The position numbers and the translations under genes are program-made. This document shows, one piece after another, positions 9,514 through 17,771 of a DNA stretch of 64,000 bases. The notes under the pieces were generated by a model. The model was not told where the DNA came from. It did not search any database and saw only the letters and a list, made by a program, of their open reading frames with translations. This DNA comes from Roseiarcus sp963781895 (lineage in GTDB: Bacteria; Pseudomonadota; Alphaproteobacteria; Rhizobiales; Beijerinckiaceae). Location of the stretch: contig CAWAIM010000019.1 of assembly GCA_963781895.1 (NCBI GenBank), positions 1 through 64,000 of the forward strand. The letters run 5' to 3'. Numbering within the stretch: the first letter of the stretch is position 1; the number at the start of each line of letters is the position of its first letter.

Positions 9514-9680
9514 GAATTCCATCCTCTAAATCATGTCCCAAATGAGATATGCGACGTTGAGCGGTGCGACGCAGATACGCGGGCGAAAAGGGCAATAAGC
9601 TGGCCTTCGCCGTGCAGAGTTCGCCGATCCGGCTCGCCGTCGCTTATCTCATTTGGGACATGATTTAGAGGACGGAATCC
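9514..9680. repeat. 43-bp imperfect inverted repeat (9514-9556 / 9638-9680)
   Basis: The left arm and the reverse complement of the right arm match at 40 of 43 positions by eye. The core CTCTAAATCATGTCCCAAAT is identical in both. The spacer is 81 bp. Each arm, read toward the outside, contains the coding end ISFGT followed by TGA, so the element looks like two opposed copies of the end of one gene plus about 20 bp downstream. The 14-bp core ATGTCCCAAATGAG occurs a third time at 14439-14452, at the end of the LuxR-type gene. Confidence 0.85.
9531..9629 (-). pseudogene. remnant of the C-terminal end of a LuxR-type regulator gene
   Basis: Minus-strand translation gives about 32 codons ending at TGA (9531-9533). 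The segment HGEGQLIALFAR followed by ISFGT and a stop matches HGQGQLMALIAR and SSFGT with a stop at the C-terminus of the LuxR-type protein encoded at 14437-15564. The HTH itself is absent. Homology stops where the right arm of the inverted repeat begins. This is a paralogous gene end left by duplication or recombination, not a functional gene. Confidence 0.6.
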
Positions 9681-9712
9681 GCTTTAGAGGCAACTGGCGT
9701 CAAAGATTTTCG

Positions 9713-12024
9713 ATGCCGCAAAGGGGGAAGCGCGCCGTCGTGGCTGGAGGTCCGCTGGCCCGCAATTTGGGCGTTGTCCATGTCGCTTTCCTCGGCGCTC
9801 TGGCGGCAGCTGGCGTACTCGCTGCTGGCGCTTGCAATACGACTTATCTAGAGCAGCGCACAGACCAACCGCAGAACGCTGCCGACATAATGCGCGCCGC
9901 CGACCTACGGCCGCGGTATCCGCAGCCCACGGCCACCGTCGATACAGGTGGAGCGAGCGCGCCAAGAGCATTCTCATTCTTCGGATCGCCAGCAGGCTCC
10001 GCCCGACATCCCGCAACCTTCGGGGTCGCGGGATGTCGAAGCCGCAGCGGGGGGCTACACGCTGAACTTTGAGAACGCACCCGTATCGCAAGTGGCGAAG
10101 TCGGTCCTTGGCGACGTCCTGGGCGTTGGGTATGTACTCGACCCTCGGGTCCAGGGTTCAATCAGCCTTTCCACCGGTCGACCGGTCGAGAAGAAAGACA
10201 TGCTATATGTGCTCGAAAACGCATTGAGCGCAAACAACCTGATTATGGTCCGGAACGCTTCCGGCTACCGCATTGCACCCGCCAACGAGGGCGGAGTCGG
10301 GGCGGTCGACGAGGCTAGGGGATCGGACGGCGCTGAGCCCGGATTTGGCCTGACGGTGGTCCCGCTGAAATATGTCTCCGGAACGACGCTGACGAGACTA
10401 CTCGAAGGCTTCGCCACGCGTCCCGGGGCCATTCGAACCGACCCGAGCGGCAGGCTCCTGATCGTGGTGGGAACTGGAAGCGAGCGCCAGTCGGCCTTGG
10501 ACACGATTCGCAGCTTCGACGTCGATTGGCTGCGAGGGCAATCCGTCGGCATGTATTCGGTGCAGAACAGCACGCCGGAGCCGATCGTCAGTGAACTCGA
10601 GAAGATCATGGATTCGGGAGAATCGGGACTTGGCCATGGGCTGGTGAAATTCCAACCAGTCTCGCGACTGAACTCTATTCTAATCGTCGCCTCGAAGCCC
10701 GAATTGCTCCGCGCCGCTCGGCGTTGGATCTATAGGCTTGACGAGCCTTCGACCTCGAGCGCCAGTGTCAAAGTCTACAAAGTCCGGTTTGGCGATGCAA
10801 AGCAAATTGCGCAATTGTTGCAGCAGATCTTCGTGACCAGCGGCGGCGCGGTCTCCACGGAATCGCCGACCAACGAGATCGCTCCCTCTTCCGGTGTGAA
10901 AGCTATGACGGCCGCGGAGAGGCTGACGGGCGGAGCCCCGCCCAATTCCAATAGTCCCGCTCCGCTAGGTGAAGGCGCGACTGCGCGAAGCGCCGCCGCG
11001 CAATTCGGCGGGGTCCCAGTCGCGACACTTAACTCTGAACTCGGCGCGATTGGCCAGCGTGGATCCGGCGGGCCACAGTTGCCTAATGTCCGGATTACGG
11101 CCAATTCCCTCAACAACTCTGTCCTAATCTATGCGAGACCCGATGAGTACAAGCTAATCGAACGGACGCTCGTTCAGCTCGACCGGCCGAAGTTGCAGGT
11201 CGCAATCGACGTCACCATTGCTGAGGTGACGCTGAACGACCAGCTCAACTACGGGGTGCAGTTTTTCCTTGCCGGCGGCGCGGTTTCGAACACGGCGACG
11301 GGACAGATCCCGAGCCTCATAAACAACGCTTCCTCGATTACCGGGGGACCGGGGTTGTCGGCCGGCCTCAATGTCATCGCCGGCAACGCCGCGTTCCCGC
11401 GTGTCGTCATCAACGCGCTTTCGCAGCTGACCGACGTCAAGATCCTTTCCAATCCCTCGCTTGTGGTCGTCGACAATGGCGAAGCGACCCTCGAGGTGGG
11501 CGATCAAGTCCCGATAGCGACCGGCAGCGCAACCGTGCTCAGCGCCAACAATGCCGTCGTCAACACCGTCGACTACAAAAACACCGGCGTTATCCTGCAC
11601 GTCCAGCCGCATGTGAGCTACAACGGGTCGGTTATGCTCAACATTGACCAAGAGGTCAGCACAGTGCCGGAGGGCAGCGCAAGCTCTCACTCCCACGATT
11701 TCGCAACGCAAGGTGTCAAGCTCGATCTCAGTCATCGGTGGTCAAACGGTGCTGCTCGCAGGTATGATCAGCGACCAGCAGGAGAAATCGCGGGTGGGCG
11801 TGCCGATTCTCAATCAGCTTCCCTACGTCGGCGCTGCTTTCGGGACGACAGGCAAGAGCCAAGTCCGGACTGAGCTCATCATGTTCATTCGACCGCAAAT
11901 CATCCGGGACGGCGCCGACGCCGCAATGGTCGCCGAGGAGCTTCGCTCAAAGATGCGAGGCGGAAAGACCCAGGCGCTTACCCTGCCGTCCATGCTCAAC
12001 GTCAACGCGCGACCGGTGCAGTGA
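9713..12024 (+). CDS. gspD: type II secretion secretin GspD, two frameshifts
   Basis: GspD forms the outer-membrane secretin channel. The likely start is the ATG at 9713 (MPQRGKRAVV), giving a signal peptide with a lipobox-like end LAAGAC. Near 9960-10030 the frame shifts to GGYTLNFENAPVSQVAKSVL, the N0 domain. N1-N3 repeats follow (VVPLKYVSGTTLTRLLEGF, VYKVRFGDAKQIAQLLQQIF), then the secretin domain (LSNPSLVVVDNGEATLEVGDQVP). A second shift near 11685-11695 leads to LTPTISQRKVSSSISV and the C-terminal VGVPILNQLPYVGAAFGTT. Both shifts are +1. Corrected length is about 769 residues. The downstream prepilin peptidase gene overlaps the stop. Confidence 0.85.
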
Positions 12025-12629
12025 CAGCCGAACTGCGAGGGAATGGAAACCGTCCTTTGGCGCGGATGGGCGCTGTCGAGGCCTGCTTAGTAGGCGCGGT
12101 CGCCGCCGGCGCGGTTTTTGCGAGCGCCGCCGCCGCGCCTGGATGGAGCGGCGCAGGCGGCGCCATCCTGGCCGGACTGATGCTCGCGATTGCGGTCGTC
12201 GATCATCGCCGAATGATCATCCCCGACGAATTGAATGCGCTAGCCTTCATCGCCGGTCTAGTCACGACCGGGGTAGGAACAGAAGGCGTGCCGACGGTCG
12301 CGATCTTACATGCTCTCGTTCGCGCGAGCCTCATGTTTGCCCTGTTTTTTGCTTTTCGTGCCGGCTACCGGGCGCTGCGCGGAGTGGAGGGAATGGGCCT
12401 CGGCGATGTCAAGCTGGCCGCGGTCGCCGGCGTGTGGCTTGACTGGGCTGATTTGCCCATCGCAGTCAACATCGGCGCGCTCTCTGCGCTGGCGGCCGCG
12501 CTGTGTGTCCGCCTTCAGGGCAATGGGTTCGACCCGAGAGCAAAACTGCCTTTCGGCGCTTTTTTCGCGCCAGCGATCTGGATTTGCTGGGCGCTCACCG
12601 CGTGGCGCGGCGGCTGGGTTCTGGCATGA
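12021..12629 (+). CDS. prepilin peptidase (A24 family) of the type II secretion system
   Basis: A 202-residue polytopic membrane protein with the two aspartyl-protease motifs of prepilin peptidases: VVDHRRMIIPDELN (about residues 63-76) and GMGLGDVKLAAV (about 129-140, the GxGD site). It lacks the N-terminal cytoplasmic methyltransferase domain of full-length GspO/PilD, so it resembles the short CpaA/TadV-like form. Its start overlaps the gspD stop by 4 bp. From position it should cleave the pseudopilins GspG to GspK. Whether another enzyme methylates them cannot be told from this window. Confidence 0.85.
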   Translation: MTAELRGNGNRPLARMGAVEACLVGAVAAGAVFASAAAAPGWSGAGGAILAGLMLAIAVVDHRRMIIPDELNALAFIAGLVTTGVGTEGVPTVAILHALVRASLMFALFFAFRAGYRALRGVEGMGLGDVKLAAVAGVWLDWADLPIAVNIGALSALAAALCVRLQGNGFDPRAKLPFGAFFAPAIWICWALTAWRGGWVLA

Positions 12630-12643
12630 GGCCGAAAGAGGCT

Positions 12644-13213
12644 TCAAAACCTCGCCGAAAGCGGCCCCGAGATCCGGCTGGCGATCGGCGTCCAGGCAGA
12701 CGCGCGCCGCTGAGTTTCAGCGAGTTGATCGAGCGTCAGCTTTTGAGCGACCGCGTCGCGAACGCGCGCCCAATAGTCCTGCTGCCTTCCGCTCGCCTGT
12801 GACGCGGCGAGGCTGAGCCAGACCTCAGCCTCGACCCAATTTTGTGGCACGCCATAGCCTTTGTCGAACAGAAGGCCGAGCAGGAATTGTCCCGTCGGCT
12901 CGCCCTGTTCGGCAGCCTGATGCAGCCAACTGGCGGCAAGGGCATAGTCGCGAGGAACACCGAGACCGTATTGATACATATAGCCAAGATAGGTTTGGGC
13001 GACTGGCGAGCCCCGATCGGCTTCGACCAAGAGAAGCGACGCCGCGCGAACATAGTCGTGACGCGCAAAGGCCCGCTTGCCGGCGCTGAGCGTGTCAGCC
13101 TTTGCGCCGGACGCGCAACATAGCGCGAGCAGCCCAAGCGCGGCGGCAAAACCGCGGATGGCGCGAACGCGCCACCCGCTGTCGCGCGCATTTCGATTTC
13201 TCATCCTAACCAT
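12644..13213 (-). CDS. exported Sel1-like repeat protein
   Basis: A 189-residue protein with an N-terminal signal peptide (about residues 15-40, hydrophobic core AALGLLALCCASGAKA). At least two Sel1-like repeats follow: AQTYLGYMYQYGLGVPRDYALAASWLHQAA and GQFLLGLLFDKGYGVPQNWVEAEVWLSLAA, read as consecutive 36-residue units. Such repeats make alpha-solenoid scaffolds for protein contacts. The gene converges with the prepilin peptidase gene, 14 bp from it. The specific partner is unknown. A shorter start a few codons downstream is possible. Confidence 0.75.
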   Translation of the reverse strand: MVRMRNRNARDSGWRVRAIRGFAAALGLLALCCASGAKADTLSAGKRAFARHDYVRAASLLLVEADRGSPVAQTYLGYMYQYGLGVPRDYALAASWLHQAAEQGEPTGQFLLGLLFDKGYGVPQNWVEAEVWLSLAASQASGRQQDYWARVRDAVAQKLTLDQLAETQRRASAWTPIASRISGPLSARF

Positions 13214-13362
13214 CGGCCAATTCTCCGCGTCGCCGCGGCTACCTCAGCGCCAAACTAGGAAACTCAGACCGCTGACGCAATGAGAACCTACCGACGCCTT
13301 GTGTCGCGCGGCGATGGGGCAAGCCGGCTCTTCGCTCCATCGCCGGCACGGAGCGCGATCCC

Positions 13363-14220
13363 TCAGTGCGCGGGGGGGAGGGTCGAAGGATCCGGAGGGT
13401 TGATGCAGGTCGGATGTCCGAATCCGGACTTGCTTATCCCGGTGCCGCCGGCCGCATTCGGCGTGATGTCGAAAATGATGTTGTCCGGATGCGTCGCATC
13501 TCCGGCGAGCGCCGCGGCCACGCCTGTGACGGGCGCGAGCTGATCGAACCCAAGAGCATTGCGCGTTCGCCATGCGATCATGTGATCGGTGCATGACGTG
13601 TCACCGCTGACCCCGAGACCCCCGACTCTCACGCCTCCTTTGTAGAGCCCGAGGCCGCCACCGAAAACGTTGACGCCGCCGATGCGCTGGCCAACCATCG
13701 GATCCTGCGTCGTGCCAAAGGCGGCCGCGCTAATGGGAGGAGGATCAATCGGACCGACTCCCGGTTGGTTGCCGTAAGCGACCTCGGTCCCGACAGGATT
13801 GCTGAGCTGCAATCCGTACAGGCTGCCGCCAGGCTGCACCGCAGAATAGAGATTGGCGGAAGAGAGAGCGAGCCCTTTCGGGAAAAGGCTTGCTCCAGGA
13901 GCGCTAGTTTTGCCCAGGCTGAATTCGTTGCCGGTGTTCGCCTTCTGCGCCGCGATCGCCCGGCTCCCGAGCCATTGTGCGGTGAAGTCGGCGCCGGAAA
14001 ACGCGACCGCGCACACAATCCCGCTGTTGTCGACAATCGTGCCCCACATGTTGAAACCAAGTCCGCCGTTAGCGGCCGCGACGGCGCTCGTCAACGCGCT
14101 CTTGAGCGCCGAATTGTTGGGGAGCGATCCGCAATTTCCATTCCACGCTAGGGCAGGGCCGGCGAACACACCCAGAATCGCGCCAAAACAGCCTGAAACA
14201 ACAAATTTTCCAGTAAGCAT
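13363..14220 (-). CDS. exported GlcG/HbpS-family (DUF336) heme-binding-like protein
   Basis: A 285-residue protein with a clear signal peptide ending ALAWNG (about residue 27). The body follows the GlcG/HbpS fold pattern: an N-terminal helix (ALTSAVAAANGG), a strand with TIVDNSGIVCAVAFSGAD, a helix with SRAIAAQKANT, and a C-terminal GGVRVGGLGVSGDTSCTDHMIAW. Some family members bind heme or sense redox state. This one has a central insertion and a Pro-rich tail, longer than cytosolic GlcG (about 140 residues). Its export signal and place beside the T2SS locus make it a candidate secreted substrate, which is inference only. Confidence 0.7.
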   Translation of the reverse strand: MLTGKFVVSGCFGAILGVFAGPALAWNGNCGSLPNNSALKSALTSAVAAANGGLGFNMWGTIVDNSGIVCAVAFSGADFTAQWLGSRAIAAQKANTGNEFSLGKTSAPGASLFPKGLALSSANLYSAVQPGGSLYGLQLSNPVGTEVAYGNQPGVGPIDPPPISAAAFGTTQDPMVGQRIGGVNVFGGGLGLYKGGVRVGGLGVSGDTSCTDHMIAWRTRNALGFDQLAPVTGVAAALAGDATHPDNIIFDITPNAAGGTGISKSGFGHPTCINPPDPSTLPPAH

Positions 14221-14436
14221 CGCTGTCCTCCGTCATCGCCGTGGAGTGGCACACGTCGCGCGATCGTATTCCTCCCGCGCGTTTACCACCGTTCGCGTTC
14301 GCGCCCACGGCTTTCGAATCGCGACTTCGCTATCAGGAAGCCCAGCTCGTGCCCCAGCATCACAACGGGCGAAGACCTGTGCGCCCCTCGACGGCGTCAG
14401 ATGTGCCAACTTACAGTGCACTTCCCGTCATGCGCG

Positions 14437-15564
14437 TCATGTCCCAAATGAGCTATGACCGCCCTGATCGCGCGGACTGGCGAGGCGAGCGATGAGGGCC
14501 ATAAGCTGCCCTTGGCCGTGCGCCCCGGTCTTTTGGTAGATGGCTTTCAGCTGATTGCGGGCGGTGCCGATCGCGACGCTCAGGCTTTCCGCCGCAGCCT
14601 TGAGCGACTCCTCCCGCAAGAGGCTATCCGTGAGCCGTGCCTCGGCGGTAGTGAGGTTGAAGACGCGTCTGAGGTCGCCAGCGATAAGACTAAGCCTCGT
14701 TTCGAGATCGACGAACACTACGAACCCCTGGCAAAACGCGAATGCCTCCGAAACTGCGGTCGAAAGGCGCGAGGGGTAGGCGACAATTGGACGGCCGATT
14801 CGCCGCGGCAGGACCACCGCTGGCTGAAATGCGTTGGGGCCCCGCGTCCAGAGAAGTTCGCGCAGCGAGCGGTCGAGCGCACGAGTCGCGTCGCACCTCC
14901 ATGAGACAATGCGGCGGCAAGCAATCTGCAAATCCGGCCCCAGCAGACGTTCCGCCGAGGCATTGAGTCTCACGACTTGGCCCAACCGGTCGATCATCGC
15001 GACCGCCGTACGGCTCGCCTCAAACGCACCGAGCGCTGTCTCCATACGCACGAAACCAAAGGCGCGCGCCAACTCGGCTGCGCCTGAGAGGGCACGCGAC
15101 AATCGGGCCAACCGCTGGAGCTCCCCCGGAGAGAATGGGTATTGTACGGCGCTGCGCTGCAAGGCGAGCGCCCACACGTCTTCGCCGTCGCCGACCCTGA
15201 CGCCAGCGAACCACCGCAGGCCGCGAGGGCCAAGAAGCTCCTGATAATAGGCGTGACGCGCCATCTCCTCCCGAGTTGTGAAATCGAAATCGGTCGCAAC
15301 GCCATTTCGCATGAGAGTGGGCACGCACCGGTAGCGCTCGTCGCGCTGCACCCAGCCGTCGCGAAAGTAATCGTCCATTACAGGCTGCATCGACGCGCTG
15401 ATCGGAACGTCGGGCGTGCGTCCGCGTATGGGAACAAGGATTGCTCCGCAGCTTCCAGTGGCTTTAGCCGCCGCGTCCATAGCCGCGTCCCAACGCGATG
15501 GGTCCGCCGCCGCCGCCATGAAGGCGTCGCTGAGAGTCGCAAAATCGCCGAACGCCACCGCCAT
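14437..15564 (-). CDS. LuxR-type transcriptional regulator
   Basis: A 375-residue protein. The N-terminal half resembles a sensory domain (FATLSDAFMAAAADPSRWDAAM) with a PAS-like middle (AVAMIDRLGQVVRLNASAERLLG, about residues 185-207). The C-terminal LuxR helix-turn-helix is at about 300-360 (FNLTTAEARLTDSLLREESL and AIGTARNQLKAIYQKTG). It probably binds DNA in response to an unidentified signal; there is no receiver domain. Its last codons and flank (ATGTCCCAAATGAG) recur as an inverted repeat between gspE and gspD. It lies downstream of the GlcG-like gene's start on the same strand, but the 216-bp gap argues against a shared transcript. Confidence 0.82.
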   Translation of the reverse strand: MAVAFGDFATLSDAFMAAAADPSRWDAAMDAAAKATGSCGAILVPIRGRTPDVPISASMQPVMDDYFRDGWVQRDERYRCVPTLMRNGVATDFDFTTREEMARHAYYQELLGPRGLRWFAGVRVGDGEDVWALALQRSAVQYPFSPGELQRLARLSRALSGAAELARAFGFVRMETALGAFEASRTAVAMIDRLGQVVRLNASAERLLGPDLQIACRRIVSWRCDATRALDRSLRELLWTRGPNAFQPAVVLPRRIGRPIVAYPSRLSTAVSEAFAFCQGFVVFVDLETRLSLIAGDLRRVFNLTTAEARLTDSLLREESLKAAAESLSVAIGTARNQLKAIYQKTGAHGQGQLMALIARLASPRDQGGHSSFGT

Positions 15565-15661
15565 AGCCCAGCCCCAGATAAGTTGACTAACAACCCTCGA
15601 ACCCCAAGAAGGCTGCTAGAAAAGCGAGCGCGTCATTCAAAGAACGAGGCTTCTGTTCTCT

Positions 15662-15955
15662 TCAGTCCCCCGTGCTCGACCGTCTTCGGCGGGCCGTAGC
15701 GTCGTCAAGGCTGATTGGGTTGATGTTGCGGCCGTTGATTCCGCCCTTGTCATTCATCATCTTGAAGTAGGCGGCTTCGGTGCGGCCGACCATCCCGCAG
15801 GCGGGTGTGGGCCCGCTGTAGGACATCGTCTGCCCGATCTTGATTTTTGTATCAGCGACGCGAGTCAGGTTCTCGGCCCGGGCTGCTAGGAAGCCTTGGA
15901 CGGGACAGGCGGCGGCCGCGGCGACCGGCCGCAACAGGAAACGACGCGGAATCAC
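15662..15955 (-). pseudogene. N-terminal stub of a branched-chain amino acid/urea-type ABC substrate-binding protein
   Basis: The first 85 codons give a twin-Arg-like leader (MIPRRFLLRP) and the start of a periplasmic-binding fold: KIKIGQTMSYSGP, then GRTEAAYFKMMNDKGGINGR and ISLDD. This is the N-terminus of LivK/UrtA-like proteins, normally about 400 residues. After ISLDD the frame slips. The neighbouring frame continues YGPPKTVEHGG, which is the expected family continuation, and then homology ends. No permease or ATPase genes are nearby. I read it as a broken remnant. Confidence 0.65.
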
Positions 15956-16606
15956 GCTTCCCCCCCCGATGACATCGTTCTTGGTCGCGCGCTGCCTCTG
16001 TTTAAGACAGATCCAACGCGAGACGAGCGCAAGCAGTGCACCTTTGTTCGGCCGGCGCTGTGACGCAGATCACACATCGAACATGTAGCAGGACGCATGC
16101 GCAATTTCCGCGTCCGTCGCGCCCTATGCGGCAAGGACAGGACTCAGGCGGCTTTCTTCGGCGACGATGACGACCGCGCCATCCAGGAACACCGCATCAG
16201 TTACGTTGCCGATTTCCTGCAGGCCGCTCCGGGCCAGAAACTCAATCCGCATCTCGCGATCGGCGTCGGCGGCGAAGATGACCTGTACAAGATGCTCGCG
16301 GATGCGTTCGAGCCCTTCGCGTTTTCACCGACGGGGGCCTCGGGCTAACAACTCGGGCGCCTTCCGACCGGCATTGTCAAAACAACGGGGCTTCGTCGAC
16401 GCGTAGCGCGACATTCCCTCTCGCGAGCGACGAACTACGCTCCAACGGCACGCTACCGACGACGCCGCGAGGATGCCGAACGGATAGCGAACAGGCCGCC
16501 CGAGATTTCCCCCAGTTGGGAGACATCCTTCAGGTTCTGTTCCAGGTCGAAGAGCGGGGAAAGGGGAGCGGTCGTTCCCTTAACCGTTGAAACCATTTAT
16601 GAAAAA
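15956..16606. other. gene-poor region with an unresolved open segment
   Basis: No intact gene is recognised here. Two opposed open segments overlap: an 83-codon plus-strand frame at 16097-16348 (GVGGEDDLYKMLADAFEPF) and a 66-codon minus-strand run at 16124-16324 (ADADREMRIEFLARSGL, then GAVVIVAEE). The minus run lacks a start and vaguely resembles the N-terminus of a hybrid sensor kinase. Both have G/C-rich third positions, so codon bias does not decide. Given the broken solute-binding gene next door, this looks like more gene debris. Confidence 0.3.
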
Positions 16607-16681
<75 letters not shown>

Positions 16682-16827
16682 GTCTCAGGCGAAAAGCGCG
16701 CCGAAAGAGCGTGCGGGCTTTTGCCATAGGCGGCAGGCCAAGGCAAGGGACGCAAAAACCTTGACGGGCCGCCCGGCGCGAAGGGCGACGAGGCGTTGGA
16801 GGCGGGCGGCCCAACGCCCGCGATCGG

Positions 16828-17085
16828 TCAGGCGGAATTTTTGACGAGAGCGGCCGCGCGATCGACGATCTCCCGGAAGGCGTCAGACCCGGCCATGTCC
16901 AGATGGCCCGCCTGAACGTCGGCGAGATAGGCGTAAAGCGCGTCCAGGCTGTCGCCGGCCCGAATCCGGTCGAGAAGCTTCTCCGCGTAAGTGAACAATT
17001 CGCCTTCGTTGCAGTCGGCGGGCAAATCCCAGTTGTCGCGCATGATCAGCACAATGGCGCCGATCAGGCCGGTTTTGTCAGTCAT
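16828..17085 (-). CDS. small conserved-looking hypothetical protein
   Basis: An 85-residue acidic soluble protein starting MTDKTGLIGAIVLI, with no signal peptide or membrane segment. It is predicted to be mostly helical (YAEKLLDRIRAGDSLDALYAYL). Codon use is typical of real genes in the window. I do not recognise the family. It lies just downstream (on its own strand) of the GAF-domain debris and upstream of the tRNA gene. No function is proposed. Confidence 0.55.
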   Translation of the reverse strand: MTDKTGLIGAIVLIMRDNWDLPADCNEGELFTYAEKLLDRIRAGDSLDALYAYLADVQAGHLDMAGSDAFREIVDRAAALVKNSA

Positions 17086-17771
17086 GGCGTGCCTCTACAG
17101 CTTACCCAAGCGCGACGATATCCGATTTCCCAACCACCTTTGCGAGGCCGGCCGCGATCGCGGTCGGTCTTCCGCTCGTGCCCGCCGGCCTTTCATTGCC
17201 GGGCGGCACATCTAGAACTTGTCGCGCGCCGCGACAACGCCAGGATGCGGAAGCGCCAGGGGAGGGGGTCCTTTTGCCATTCCCGACGCCCGCCAAAGAG
17301 AGCGAACGGCTCGCGGCCGTCCGCGCGCTCGAATTCTCGATAGAGCGCCGGACGCGGCCTAGGACGAGATTGGCGAACTGGCGGCGGAGATCCGCCAGCG
17401 CCCGATCGGCTGCATAAGCTTCATGGATTCCAAGCGCGAGCGGGCGCACGAGATGTTGTTCCTCAATCGCCTGAAGCCGGAGCTCTCGCGCGACCCCGAA
17501 GGCCGCGTTCCGAACCAGAATTTCGCCGCCGAATGCAACCGGCCGCTGGCCGGATTTTCGAGTTAGGGCCAGGCGGTCAAAATCCGACATTCGGCCCCCG
17601 CCCGAATGACGGAACTCGAGCCAACGCGGACGTTCGTCGTGAGCGATTGAAGGTCGGAGATCGGCGTTGAGCGGACATTGGCGGGAAGCTGACCACTTTT
17701 GCCCCTGATTTCTGCACCGGCGGCAAAGTCTGGAAGGGGTCGCAGCCGCTCAGGCTGATTAGGCTCCGACC
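17086..17771. other. intergenic region holding GAF-gene debris
   Basis: The only recognisable content is the decayed GAF-domain segment at about 17272-17580, listed separately. The rest (17086-17270 and 17581-17771) has short frames on both strands without recognisable family features. A 162-residue minus-strand frame at 17102-17590 is antisense to the GAF remnant and is not supported. Confidence 0.45.
17272..17580 (+). pseudogene. decayed GAF-domain sensor gene remnant
   Basis: Across all three plus frames the sequence reads like the start of a GAF-domain sensor. TPAKESERLAAVRALE is followed after a +1 shift by LDRAPDAA, a stop, then DEIGELAAEIRQRPIGCISFMDS. A further shift gives CCSSIA and later ATPKAAFRT. 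This matches in order the usual pattern of an N-terminal helix (ERLAALRALEILDT), the GAF start (FDEIAELAAEI, VDxxR) and FCSSIA. At least two frameshifts and a stop prevent function. The identification rests on pattern memory and needs a translated search. Confidence 0.42.

Larger units (their letters stand above)
9289..9712. other. divergent gspE/gspD intergenic region
   Basis: This 424-bp region must hold the promoters for both halves of the T2SS locus. It also contains the long inverted repeat and the LuxR-tail remnant listed separately. I see no convincing intact gene in it. The part next to gspE (about 9150-9400) is noticeably richer in A/T than the surrounding genes, as expected of a promoter region, but I could not assign -35 and -10 boxes with confidence. 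Confidence 0.5.

Noticed and set aside
11680..11700. Programmed frameshifting in gspD and other genes
   Set aside because: The sites share no slippery sequence or downstream structure that I can see, and shifts also occur in uvrC and PNP, where recoding is not known. Sequencing error is simpler.
10265..11735. Minus-strand frames across gspD
   Set aside because: They are antisense to secretin N-domains and the secretin core. No independent evidence supports them.
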